Positions 11,947 to 20,158 of a DNA stretch of 21,440 nt are shown here, piece after piece. Numbering within the stretch: the first letter of the stretch is position 1; each line of letters opens with the position of its first letter. The translations under genes and the position numbers were made by a program. Source of the stretch: a virus; the IMG/VR virus record IMGVR_UViG_3300010885_012900, positions 1 to 21,440 of that record; one strand, 5' to 3'. The notes below the pieces were generated by a model. It made no database searches, had not been told where the DNA came from, and saw only the letters and a program-made list of their open reading frames with translations.

Positions 11947-12324
11947 ATGGAAGAATGGAAGCCAGTACCAATCGAGCAATTTAAGGGCTTGTACGAGATT
12001 TCAAGCCTTGGACGGCTCAGGGCTTGCCCAAAGACCACAAGTGACGGCAGAAGGCTTCCTGAGCGGCTTGTTAAGCCTACTATCATCAACAGTGGCTATC
12101 TTCAGTTTAAGTTGCACAACAATAAGTTTAGGTTTAATGTAAACGCACATAAACTTGTTGCAATTACTTTTGGACTTATATACTGGAACGAACATTCCAA
12201 CTCTAACCTACAAATTAACCACATTGACGGCAATAAGCACAACAATGCGGTTTCTAACCTTGAAGCGTGTACACCTAGTGAAAACCTTCAACACGCTTGG
12301 AGAACTGGACTAAGAAAAAACTAA
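11947..12324 (+). CDS. NUMOD4-HNH homing endonuclease
   Basis: A 125-aa free-standing homing endonuclease. Residues about 3-25 (EWKPVPIEQFKGLYEISSLG plus RLR) match the NUMOD4 motif. The C-terminal part carries the HNH_3 pattern: NAHKLVAITFG, then LQINHIDGNKHNNAVSNLEA and SENLQHAWRTG, with the catalytic His in NHIDGNK and the NN pair present. Such genes cut DNA at a specific site and spread by repair. It starts 5 bases after the tRNA-Thr CCA end and ends 2 bases before the next gene, typical of an insertion that adds no function to the operon. No Shine-Dalgarno. Confidence 0.9.
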   Translation: MEEWKPVPIEQFKGLYEISSLGRLRACPKTTSDGRRLPERLVKPTIINSGYLQFKLHNNKFRFNVNAHKLVAITFGLIYWNEHSNSNLQINHIDGNKHNNAVSNLEACTPSENLQHAWRTGLRKN

Positions 12325-12325
12325 T

Positions 12326-13582
12326 ATGGCTGAACCTATTGACCTTGACGAAATCTTTTCACCTTATGCCCTAGGACAACCTAAGGAAAAGATGAAAGGT
12401 AGAGATAATTCCTCTGTAATTGATATTATAAAAGATTCATTTAAAGAAGGAAAGGGAGGTTATTTGCTTGGAGGAGCAGGTGTGGTTACAGCAGGTGCTG
12501 GAGTAAGAATGGCTTGGAATAAATCTGTTAAAAGCAATTTAGAGTTAGTTCAGCAAGCGGCTAAAGCAGAAGCAAGTGCTATGACTGAAGCAACAGGTGC
12601 TGGATACAAGGCAAGACCTGTAACCCTTAATAGACCTTTGACTGGTGTTGTGTCTGGTGCTACAACTTCTGGGGTAGGGCTTCCAGTTGCTGAGGCTGAA
12701 CAACTTGCTCTTGCAAAAGACATTACTAGAAGCAAATGGCTTCGTCCTTTTGGTCTTGGTCAGTATGCTGACTCTGCACTTACGCCTAAACTTGAAATTA
12801 GACCTACTATGGTTCGTCCAGCACTTGCTGGAGAAAGAACACTTGGTCTTACTGGACTGACAGAAACACATACTCCTAGACCTTTTGTTGTTTCTGCAAA
12901 AGATATTCCTAATATTGTTGCTGGTGGAAATGAAAATTCTGCTGGTCGTGCAATTGCGGCTAATATGCCAGCACCAAGAGAAGGGCTTCCATTTAATGCT
13001 TACCAAAAGGCTGGAAGGGCTTTGTTTAATATGCAGTATGGAAATGCTGGTATTCCTCTTAACTCTGCTTCAAATATTGGAAAATCTTTGTTTAAAAGCG
13101 GTGCTGGATTACAGGCTGTTATGGAAGCAGGTACTGCCGCTTATGATACTTGGCCTGAGTTTCTTGGTGGTAGTGGAAACAATGTTTACGGAAGAACTGT
13201 ACAAGAACTTCGTAAAGGTGTTAATCCTGAACTAAACCCATTTGAATATAATGCAGTTGCTCCTTTTGGTGGAGCACTTGCTAATGCAAAGCGTTGGGGT
13301 TATGGTGCGGCTAATGCTGGCCTTGCTGGAATCCCACTGCTATACAATACTTTGATGGAAACTGCTGAAATGGATGCAAAAAATAAAGCATCACTTGAAA
13401 AAGCATTTGCTGAAAAACCAGAACAATTTAATCCAGATGAACTGGAAAGACAAAGACTTAGAAGAATTGAACTAGGCGTTGCTTCTGCTAGTGATGAACT
13501 TAGATTAAATACACCAGAAGCACACGAAGCATATAAAGCCAAAGTAAAAGAACTTGAAGAAAAGAAAAAGTCTAAGAAGTGA
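12326..13582 (+). CDS. Gly/Ala-rich hypothetical protein upstream of terminase
   Basis: Not recognised. A 418-aa protein. Residues about 44-64 (GGYLLGGAGVVTAGAGVRMAW) could be a membrane-active or glycine-zipper segment. The middle is rich in Gly, Ala, Asn and Pro with low-complexity character. The last 70 residues are charged and helical, ending ELEEKKKSKK. Codon use is the most AT-rich of the window: about three times as many AGA as CGT codons. It overlaps terminase by GTGA. A virion or ejection-type protein is possible given the amphipathic segments, but it lies outside the usual place for these genes. Confidence 0.75.
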   Translation: MAEPIDLDEIFSPYALGQPKEKMKGRDNSSVIDIIKDSFKEGKGGYLLGGAGVVTAGAGVRMAWNKSVKSNLELVQQAAKAEASAMTEATGAGYKARPVTLNRPLTGVVSGATTSGVGLPVAEAEQLALAKDITRSKWLRPFGLGQYADSALTPKLEIRPTMVRPALAGERTLGLTGLTETHTPRPFVVSAKDIPNIVAGGNENSAGRAIAANMPAPREGLPFNAYQKAGRALFNMQYGNAGIPLNSASNIGKSLFKSGAGLQAVMEAGTAAYDTWPEFLGGSGNNVYGRTVQELRKGVNPELNPFEYNAVAPFGGALANAKRWGYGAANAGLAGIPLLYNTLMETAEMDAKNKASLEKAFAEKPEQFNPDELERQRLRRIELGVASASDELRLNTPEAHEAYKAKVKELEEKKKSKK

Positions 13583-15186
13583 TTGATTCTGAATTCAAGC
13601 CAACGCCTCATCCAGTCATCAAGATGCCAGACATCAAGATGCTGGTTGAGCGTTTTGGAATTGAAAAAACGGCTCAAATTCTTGAACTAAGAGAAGACAA
13701 GATTCTTGCAGAACAGGTAGACCCTTATCGTCACGGATTTGAACCTGACCATTGGAAAGACGCTGACAAAATCATTAAAGATAAACAGGAACTGCTTGTT
13801 CTTGGCGGCAATCGTGCTGGTAAGACTGAATGGATGGCTAAAAGAGTCATTCAAACACTAGTCAACAAGGAGAAATCAATGGTTTGGTGTCTGCATACGA
13901 CTCAAAAGTCCAGTATTCAAATGCAACAAAATGTTGTCTGGAAGTATATGCCTCCAGAATTAAAAAATTGCAAAAAGACCAAGGTAACAAACATTGCATA
14001 CAGCCAAAAGAATGGATTTTCAGAAGAGTCCTTCATTCTTCCTAATGGTTCTCAGTGCGTGTTTATGAATTATGCTCAGAAACGAGATGTCATTGAAGGT
14101 GGCGAGTGTGATTTGGTATGGTGCGATGAACTTGTGCCTATGGATTGGGTCGAAACCCTCCGCTATCGACTGGTTACACGAAGAGGAAAACTGGTAATCA
14201 CTTTCACGCCTGTTGCTGGATACTCGCAAGTCGTTAAGGAGTTTGTGTCTGGTTCTAAATTTACAAAAACGCTTCCTGCCACTGTCCTAGACCAGAATGT
14301 TGTTCATTGTAATGGTGCTCCAAGGGGCCATATGCCATATACTGCTGAAAGCCATCGTGGAAATGCGGGAGTTATGTGGTTTCACTCTCAACTTAACCCC
14401 TATAACCCATTTGATGAACTGATTAAGACTTTGCAGGGCAAAAACCTGTATGAGAAGAAAATTAGAGCCTACGGATGGGCAGATAACACTGTAGGTAACC
14501 AGTTTCCAAGATTTGGAGAGCATAACATCATCAAAGATAGCGATGTACCCGCTGAGGGGACTAACTATATGGTAACCGACCCCGCTGGAGCCAGAAACTG
14601 GTTTATGCTATGGATGCGGGTTGGAACTGATGGTAATTACTACATTTACAGGGAGTTCCCAGACATCAGTTATGGCGAATGGGCCTTGCCGTGTGAGAAA
14701 CCAGATGGCAAGGAGGGTATGGCTCAGCGTAATGGTGCTGGTATGGGTATTGACGATTACAAGCGTCTTATCCGTTCCCTAGAGGGGTCAGAGGAGATAT
14801 TGGAAAGGTATATCGACCCTCGTGCAGGTGCAACACAGGCGGTTGGTCGTGACGGAGGAACATCAGTCATTGAACTACTAGACTCAGGCGATGACCCAAT
14901 GTATTTTGCACCTGCGGCTGGTGTGGCTATCGAACAAGGGGTTGCTATGATTAATGACCTCCTTGCATATGACATCTGTCAGCCGATATCTCCGCTCAAC
15001 CAGCCAAAACTTTTTGTAACAGACAGTTGCAAGAACCTTATATATTCACTTAAGGAGTGGACTAACGCAGATGGAGACAAAGGGGCTTCAAAAGACCCTG
15101 TTGACTGTTTGCGGTATTTAGTTGTTATGTCTCCTATTCATATTGACCATTCTAAGAATCCAGTGAATCAACCCTTTTCATACTAA
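13579..15186 (+). CDS. terL: Terminase large subunit
   Basis: A 535-aa packaging motor that pumps DNA into the prohead and cuts it. The ATPase domain has Walker A GGNRAGKT at 76-83, Walker B LVWCDE at 179-184, and a coupling motif KLVITFTP near 204-211. The nuclease domain carries the expected acidic residues in VTDPAG (Asp334), YIDPRAG (Asp413) and DPVDCLRY (Asp506/Asp509). It starts at GTG in a GTGA overlap with the preceding gene; the next ATG, at residue 16, is less likely. The length is normal for the family. It is directly followed by the portal gene (TAATG overlap), the standard packaging order. No small subunit is recognised next to it. Confidence 0.96.
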   Translation: MIDSEFKPTPHPVIKMPDIKMLVERFGIEKTAQILELREDKILAEQVDPYRHGFEPDHWKDADKIIKDKQELLVLGGNRAGKTEWMAKRVIQTLVNKEKSMVWCLHTTQKSSIQMQQNVVWKYMPPELKNCKKTKVTNIAYSQKNGFSEESFILPNGSQCVFMNYAQKRDVIEGGECDLVWCDELVPMDWVETLRYRLVTRRGKLVITFTPVAGYSQVVKEFVSGSKFTKTLPATVLDQNVVHCNGAPRGHMPYTAESHRGNAGVMWFHSQLNPYNPFDELIKTLQGKNLYEKKIRAYGWADNTVGNQFPRFGEHNIIKDSDVPAEGTNYMVTDPAGARNWFMLWMRVGTDGNYYIYREFPDISYGEWALPCEKPDGKEGMAQRNGAGMGIDDYKRLIRSLEGSEEILERYIDPRAGATQAVGRDGGTSVIELLDSGDDPMYFAPAAGVAIEQGVAMINDLLAYDICQPISPLNQPKLFVTDSCKNLIYSLKEWTNADGDKGASKDPVDCLRYLVVMSPIHIDHSKNPVNQPFSY

Positions 15187-17405
15187 TGCAATCTACTAAT
15201 TATAACGATGAAACAGCAGACCAACTGCTTTATGCGTCTAAAGAGCCAAATATTCAGGCTCTTCACGCTGAGTTGGCTCGTTCTTACCTTTTTGGTGCTA
15301 ATGTCACAGAACTTAACCTTAATGATGACCTTAGATTTTGCAGATGGAATGGTCAGACTTCTGACGGCAAAAAATTTAGCAAAAACCGAGACGAAGATGA
15401 CCCCGCTTTGCCGTGGGAAGGTTCTTCCGATGTAAGAGTCAGACTTATTGATAGAGTCATTAACGAACAGGTATCTCTTTGGATGAACTCACTTAAGAAT
15501 GCCAAACTTGGCGTTTCTGGAAGAACTTCTGAAGACGCTCAGTCTGCTGGTGCGATGTCAACGCTTCTTGAGTATGTTGGTGCTGGAAGAAACAAGCAGG
15601 AAATGAGAAGAGATGCTGAACTGCTTGCTCAGTATACAAATCAGTATGGTTGGTCTGTTATGCACATTGGCTGGGAGCAGGAAATGGGTATGCGTGAGCA
15701 GAAGTTTACAATCACGGATTTGGTTAATATGGCTCAACAGGCCGCAGTTAACAATCCGCAGTCTCCGTTGGCTTCTCTTCCGTCTATGGTAATGAACAAA
15801 GAGCAGGAAGAACTTGCCGTTGCCGTTGCTCAGTCTGCCCTTCCTACCTACGAGGAAAAAGAAATTAGACGGATGGTTAAAGAACTTAGAGAAGAAGGAT
15901 TTACCAGTATTTTTGAGGAAGCGATTATGAAGAACCTTCCTGTCGTTACGGCTCTTAAACCATATGATGAGATTACCTTCCCTCCTGAAACAATTGACCT
16001 TCAGAAAGCCAGAATTGTCTTTAGACGAGTGTATATGACAGAGGTAGAGGTTCGTGCAATGATTAACACAGATGGATGGAGTGAAGAAGGAATTGAAGAG
16101 GCTGTTAAGACGAAGGGACAGTTCTTTTGGTATCGTGACCCTAATGTTGTTCCAATCAATAGGCTTAATCAGGATTATCGCCTTAGAACAAATAACCTTA
16201 TTGAAGTCTGTTATGCATACTACAGACAATTGAACGAGAACGGAAACCCCTGTGTTTATTACACAATCTTCTCTCCAAATGCTGGAACAGAAGTTTGCCT
16301 TAAGCACGACAAACTTGGTTACGCTCACGGAAAGTATCCTTTTGTAGTTCTTCGCAGAGAGCATATTAGAAAAGCAGTTTATGAAAGCAGAGGAATCACG
16401 GACATTCTCCAAACCGACCAGTCTGAACTTAAGGCTCAGCAGGACTCCCTCAGAGATAGAACCGCAATCGAAACAGTACCACCTATTATGGTTAAGCGTA
16501 GGGGTGTTGGTGGTATTGGCAGAATTGGCCCAGCGATGCAAATCCCTGTCACTGGCCCTGATGACTTCAAGTTTATGGAGCCACCCAAGGGTACTCCTAC
16601 TATTGCGGAGTTTGTAATTGCTAATGTTGAAAAGAGCACGGCTACTTACTTTGGGCTTAATCACCTAGAGACACCGCCTCCGCTGGCTCAGATGCTTCAG
16701 CAATCTTCTGTTGACAACTGGCTTACTGCTTGGTCTGAAATCTATACCCAGATGCTTCAACTTTGCCTCCAGTATATGGACAGCGAAGAACTGGCTCGTA
16801 TTGCTGGCGTAGATATCCCAAAAGGAATTGACGACATTGTTAAGCAGTATGACTTTGAAGTACGATTTGACATCAGAAACCTGTATAGCGACCTAGTGAT
16901 GGAAAAACTTCAGGCCATCAGCCAGTTTGTTATTCCTTTGGATTCTGCTGGTGTAATTGACCGCTCTAAGTTGGTTCAGAAGGCTGTTGAGGCTATTAGC
17001 CCTGATGCGGCTAAGGAACTTGTCATTAATCAACAAACTGCTTCTCAGAAGATGTATCGTGATGTTCAGACGGATATTGGAATGATGATGCTTGGTAACG
17101 AAGCCAACTATGTGGAAAATGACCCCACGGCTCAAACCAAGATGCAGTACCTTCAGGAAATTATGCAGAAGAATCCTAAGGCTCAACAGGCGGCTCAGTC
17201 TGACCAAATCTTCCAGATGCTCCTTCAGAACTACCAGAAGAATCTTCAGATGTCTGTAATGCAACAGCAGAACAAGCAAATTGGTAGAATTGGCGTGTCT
17301 CCTATGGCTGACAAGATGCAGGAAATGGTTCAGCAGTCTCAGGCTAATCTCAATAATGCTAAAACTCAGCAGATTAACCAAGGTCAGCAGAGAGGCGGTT
17401 ACTAA
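15186..17405 (+). CDS. Portal protein
   Basis: A 739-aa portal, the ring through which DNA enters and leaves the capsid. Identification rests on its place between terminase and scaffold/capsid genes, its length, and the N-terminal pattern DDPALPWEGSSDVRVRLIDR followed by VINEQVSLWMNSL, which recurs in long podovirus-type portals. Residues about 160-240 include a variable Gln/Ala-rich insertion. The C-terminal 80 residues are extremely Gln-rich (MQQQNKQIGR, VQQSQANLNNAKTQQINQGQ), typical of the barrel or crown region. TAATG overlaps at both ends indicate coupled translation. Confidence 0.88.
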   Translation: MQSTNYNDETADQLLYASKEPNIQALHAELARSYLFGANVTELNLNDDLRFCRWNGQTSDGKKFSKNRDEDDPALPWEGSSDVRVRLIDRVINEQVSLWMNSLKNAKLGVSGRTSEDAQSAGAMSTLLEYVGAGRNKQEMRRDAELLAQYTNQYGWSVMHIGWEQEMGMREQKFTITDLVNMAQQAAVNNPQSPLASLPSMVMNKEQEELAVAVAQSALPTYEEKEIRRMVKELREEGFTSIFEEAIMKNLPVVTALKPYDEITFPPETIDLQKARIVFRRVYMTEVEVRAMINTDGWSEEGIEEAVKTKGQFFWYRDPNVVPINRLNQDYRLRTNNLIEVCYAYYRQLNENGNPCVYYTIFSPNAGTEVCLKHDKLGYAHGKYPFVVLRREHIRKAVYESRGITDILQTDQSELKAQQDSLRDRTAIETVPPIMVKRRGVGGIGRIGPAMQIPVTGPDDFKFMEPPKGTPTIAEFVIANVEKSTATYFGLNHLETPPPLAQMLQQSSVDNWLTAWSEIYTQMLQLCLQYMDSEELARIAGVDIPKGIDDIVKQYDFEVRFDIRNLYSDLVMEKLQAISQFVIPLDSAGVIDRSKLVQKAVEAISPDAAKELVINQQTASQKMYRDVQTDIGMMMLGNEANYVENDPTAQTKMQYLQEIMQKNPKAQQAAQSDQIFQMLLQNYQKNLQMSVMQQQNKQIGRIGVSPMADKMQEMVQQSQANLNNAKTQQINQGQQRGGY

Positions 17406-17650
17406 TGAAAGAATCTGAATACAGGGTGTCTGTTTTTGGTTTTACGCAACCAAATGAACTTTGGGAGCATATTTTGTATATTGTTGACATAAACGCAGAA
17501 GCGGAATCTTCAGTTGCTACTGGAGTTGAGGTTTCTGGTGAACAGCGTATCCACGCTTGCGGAAGAGCACAGGCTTGGAAAGACATCAAAACCCTACTGC
17601 TTGAAGAGCGTAAAAAAGGGCTTGATGCTAACGGAATAAATAACTCGTAA
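17405..17650 (+). CDS. Small hypothetical protein after portal
   Basis: Not recognised. An 81-aa protein with an N-terminal beta-like half (YRVSVFGFTQPNELWEHILY) and a basic helical end (AWKDIKTLLLEERKKGL). Its start overlaps the portal stop by TAATG. It could be a head-assembly accessory protein, by position only. Confidence 0.65.
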   Translation: MKESEYRVSVFGFTQPNELWEHILYIVDINAEAESSVATGVEVSGEQRIHACGRAQAWKDIKTLLLEERKKGLDANGINNS

Positions 17651-17654
17651 ATTT

Positions 17655-17683
17655 ATTTGACAGTTGTAAAAAGAGTGTCAAAT
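17655..17683 (+). promoter_or_regulatory. Inverted repeat/possible operator-promoter before the scaffold gene
   Basis: ATTTGACA (17655-17662) and TGTCAAAT (17676-17683) form a perfect 8-base inverted repeat with 13 bases between. The left arm contains TTGACA, which could be a -35; AAATTA 17 bases downstream is a weak -10. It lies in the 101-base gap before the scaffold gene. No T-run follows, so a terminator is unlikely. Nothing else is seen in the gap apart from a short GCCT/AGGC pairing near 17720. Confidence 0.45.
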
Positions 17684-17751
17684 TAACCCCAACAGTTTCT
17701 GGGAGTCTGCAAAAACCCTGCCTTAAAAATAGGCACTTTAGACCTTATCTA

Positions 17752-18738
17752 ATGACCACAGAAAATAATAATCAGGGAGAAGTGAACGAATCCCAGTCGC
17801 AAGACGCAAACAGTTCAAACGAGCAGAATGGTGCTCGCACTGCTAGAGACTTAAACAATCGCTTGGCAGAACTACTTGGAGACGACCCACTTATCGCCCA
17901 AGCGGAAGCAGACGAATCCGACAGTAATCAGTCTGAAGACCAAGAATCAGAAGGTGAGCCAGAAACGGACACCAATACTGAGGATGGCGAAGAGGTTCAT
18001 TCACAGTCCGAGGATAATGAAGATGAAAATGTCTCTCGTGGAGTACAGAAGAGAATTGATAAACTGACTGCTAAGCGTAAGGATGCGGAAACGCAACTGG
18101 AAGCCCTGCGGAAAGAAGTCGATGACCTGAAGGCTCAACAGAGTGCTCCTAGACCGAGTACAATTCTTCCTGATGTTCCTCATTCCAATCTGGATTCCGT
18201 TGTAGAAATCGAGGCAGAGATTGCCCAAGCACGAAATGTTAGAAATTGGGCTGAGACTAACGCAGAAGGATTTACACAGACTAACGAGGACGGCACTGAA
18301 ACATATTATGACTCTGCCCAAATCAGGCAGATTAAGGTTAATGCTATGAAGGCTCTTGAAGAGTCCCTTCCTCAGCGATACCAGTATGTTCAAGCCAGAG
18401 ACAGTATCGAACCTATTGCTAATAAGGAGTACCCTTGGTGGAAGGATAAGTCCAGTTCTGAACGGCAGATTGCCGAGAAGTTCCTGAACGCATTCCCACA
18501 AATCAAGAAGTTCCCTGATTACAAGATGGTGATTGGCGACTATATTCGTGGTGTCAAAGCACGGGAAAACAACCTTAAGTCTAATAAGGCAATTCCGAAG
18601 GCTCCTACATTCCCTCGTTCAAGCGGTTCAGTGCCAAGTATGAATAAACAGGACATTCAGAAAAGCAATGCAATGGCTCGTTTCCAGAAGACTGGAAAAG
18701 TTGATGACCTTAATTCAGTGATAGAAGATTACCTGTAA
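17752..18738 (+). CDS. Scaffold-like head assembly protein
   Basis: A 328-aa protein with an acidic, Asn/Gln/Ser-rich N-terminus (residues 1-100, with SQSEDNEDENVS and similar stretches), a coiled-coil at about 104-130 (IDKLTAKRKDAETQLEALRK), and a basic helical C-terminal third (FLNAFPQIKKFPDYKMVIGD, then RGVKARENNL). This layout and the position between portal and major capsid genes fit a scaffold, whose basic C-terminal helix binds coat protein. No protease motif is seen. Sequence identity to a known scaffold cannot be judged here. Confidence 0.75.
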   Translation: MTTENNNQGEVNESQSQDANSSNEQNGARTARDLNNRLAELLGDDPLIAQAEADESDSNQSEDQESEGEPETDTNTEDGEEVHSQSEDNEDENVSRGVQKRIDKLTAKRKDAETQLEALRKEVDDLKAQQSAPRPSTILPDVPHSNLDSVVEIEAEIAQARNVRNWAETNAEGFTQTNEDGTETYYDSAQIRQIKVNAMKALEESLPQRYQYVQARDSIEPIANKEYPWWKDKSSSERQIAEKFLNAFPQIKKFPDYKMVIGDYIRGVKARENNLKSNKAIPKAPTFPRSSGSVPSMNKQDIQKSNAMARFQKTGKVDDLNSVIEDYL

Positions 18739-18758
18739 ACCCTAATTATTATACTACT

Positions 18759-19787
18759 ATGGCTTCTCTAACAGAAAGAAATATTGTGAGCGGTAAGCGT
18801 GAGGCTCTTGCGGACATCATCTCGATGATTGACGCTAAGTCCACACCCTTCACCTCTATGGCCCCGAAGGTTGCAAAACCTGGAAATACTCTCTTCCGCT
18901 GGCAGGTTGACTCCCTCCCAACTGTGTCCGCTGAACAGGCTGGCATTGTCGATGGTACGGATGTCTCCCCGACTGCTGATACTAAAAACTATGTCAAGGA
19001 TGGCGGCACTCAGTACCGCTATGAAATGTCTAACCACATCCAGATTTTCCGTGAAGCCGTCCGTGTGTCCCCGCTGACACTCGACATTGCTGTCGTGGCT
19101 GGTGTGAAGTCTGAACTTGCCAACAATGTGTCTAAGGGCATTGAAGTTGTTAAGCGTAAGATTGAAAAGACCCTTTGCTCTGCCAATCTTCCCAAGGCTG
19201 ACGATGGTGCTTCGCAGGGCTACGCTACTCGTGGTCTGGACTCGTGGGTCAAGAACGACTTTACAAGTGACTCATATCTTGTTGTTCCTTCTTCGTTCCG
19301 TACTCCTACTGCCTCTATCTCGACTGTTGGCACTGCCGCTCTTGATGAAACGGCTGTTCAGGATATCCTTGCCTCCGTCTTTAACCAGACTGGTCGTATG
19401 CAGGAATTCGATGGTATCGTTGGCTACAAGTTGAAGCAAGCGTTCACCAACCTGACTTACACGACTAAGCAGGGTTCAGGCACTGCCCCGATGCAGGCTA
19501 TCCGCACCCTTAATCGTGAACAGGGTCAGAACTCCTACATCTCTGGTATCGATGTGTTTGAAGGTGACTTCGGCTCGATTCGTCTCCACACCTCGCTCTT
19601 CCTCAAGAACAACTTCTGCGGTTACCTGCTGAATATGGACTTGGTTGGCGTTGGCTACGGAGGCAATATCGCTCAGGTCAAGGAACTGACTGACAATGGT
19701 GGTGGCCCTGCTCGTCTTATCGAAGCCGTGGCTACTTGCATCGTCAAGAATCCTCTTGGCCTCGCTAAGTTCGACTTCACTACCTAA
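18759..19787 (+). CDS. Major capsid protein (DUF5309/SU10-like)
   Basis: A 342-aa coat protein, expected HK97 fold. The N-terminal region (NIVSGKREALADIISMIDAK, then STPFTSMAPKVAKPGNTLFRWQVDSL read in segments) matches the DUF5309/SU10-type capsid family. Residues about 85-135 carry the long spine-like helix (VAGVKSELANNVSKGIEVVK). The C-terminal part contains VDLVGVGYGG-like glycine-rich loops (NMDLVGVGYGGNIAQVKEL). Codons are strongly biased to CGT/CGC, unlike the AT-rich genes just upstream, as expected for the most abundant protein. Its start follows ACTACT with no Shine-Dalgarno. Confidence 0.88.
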   Translation: MASLTERNIVSGKREALADIISMIDAKSTPFTSMAPKVAKPGNTLFRWQVDSLPTVSAEQAGIVDGTDVSPTADTKNYVKDGGTQYRYEMSNHIQIFREAVRVSPLTLDIAVVAGVKSELANNVSKGIEVVKRKIEKTLCSANLPKADDGASQGYATRGLDSWVKNDFTSDSYLVVPSSFRTPTASISTVGTAALDETAVQDILASVFNQTGRMQEFDGIVGYKLKQAFTNLTYTTKQGSGTAPMQAIRTLNREQGQNSYISGIDVFEGDFGSIRLHTSLFLKNNFCGYLLNMDLVGVGYGGNIAQVKELTDNGGGPARLIEAVATCIVKNPLGLAKFDFTT

Positions 19788-19792
19788 GGTTG

Positions 19793-20158
19793 ATGGCTGA
19801 CGACATCGTCCAGTCGTTGGTTGAAGTCATCCCTCCTCATCTTCAAAAAGAGATGGAGAGGGAACTCATCAACGGCTGGAGGATGCGTGAGTCAGTTGCT
19901 AAGGCTGAATCGATTCAACACGGACACTTCGATAGGTTTAATGAAGCCAAAGAAGTGGCTGGTCTTGGTAGGAAAGTAGCACAAATCCCCGCTGATGCGT
20001 ACCACTACTGGGGCCAGCGTCTGGGCTATGAATGCTGGAAGGATAAGCAGTTTATGAAGGAGTTTCTTCGTGACAACGAGCAGTGTGCTGTTCGTAATTA
20101 TGTCAAGAAGACAGTCGTTCAAGGCACTGTATTCGGTGCAGATGGCTTCGCAGTATGA
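19793..20158 (+). CDS. Hypothetical protein after the capsid gene
   Basis: A 121-aa protein, not recognised. Helical N-terminus (VQSLVEVIPPHLQKEMEREL), then a Tyr/Trp-rich core (ADAYHYWGQRLGYECWKDKQ). The ATG at 19793 is used; a TTG three bases earlier is in frame. AAGG lies 3 bases upstream of the ATG, too close for a good ribosome binding site. It overlaps the next gene by ATGA. Position between capsid and connector genes suggests a head-completion or head-stabilising role. Confidence 0.7.
   Translation: MADDIVQSLVEVIPPHLQKEMERELINGWRMRESVAKAESIQHGHFDRFNEAKEVAGLGRKVAQIPADAYHYWGQRLGYECWKDKQFMKEFLRDNEQCAVRNYVKKTVVQGTVFGADGFAV

Noticed and set aside
15558-16664. A 368-codon minus-strand frame opposite the portal gene.
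   Set aside because: Antisense shadow of a confidently identified portal gene; Ser/Asn/Ile/Arg-rich composition and no family pattern.
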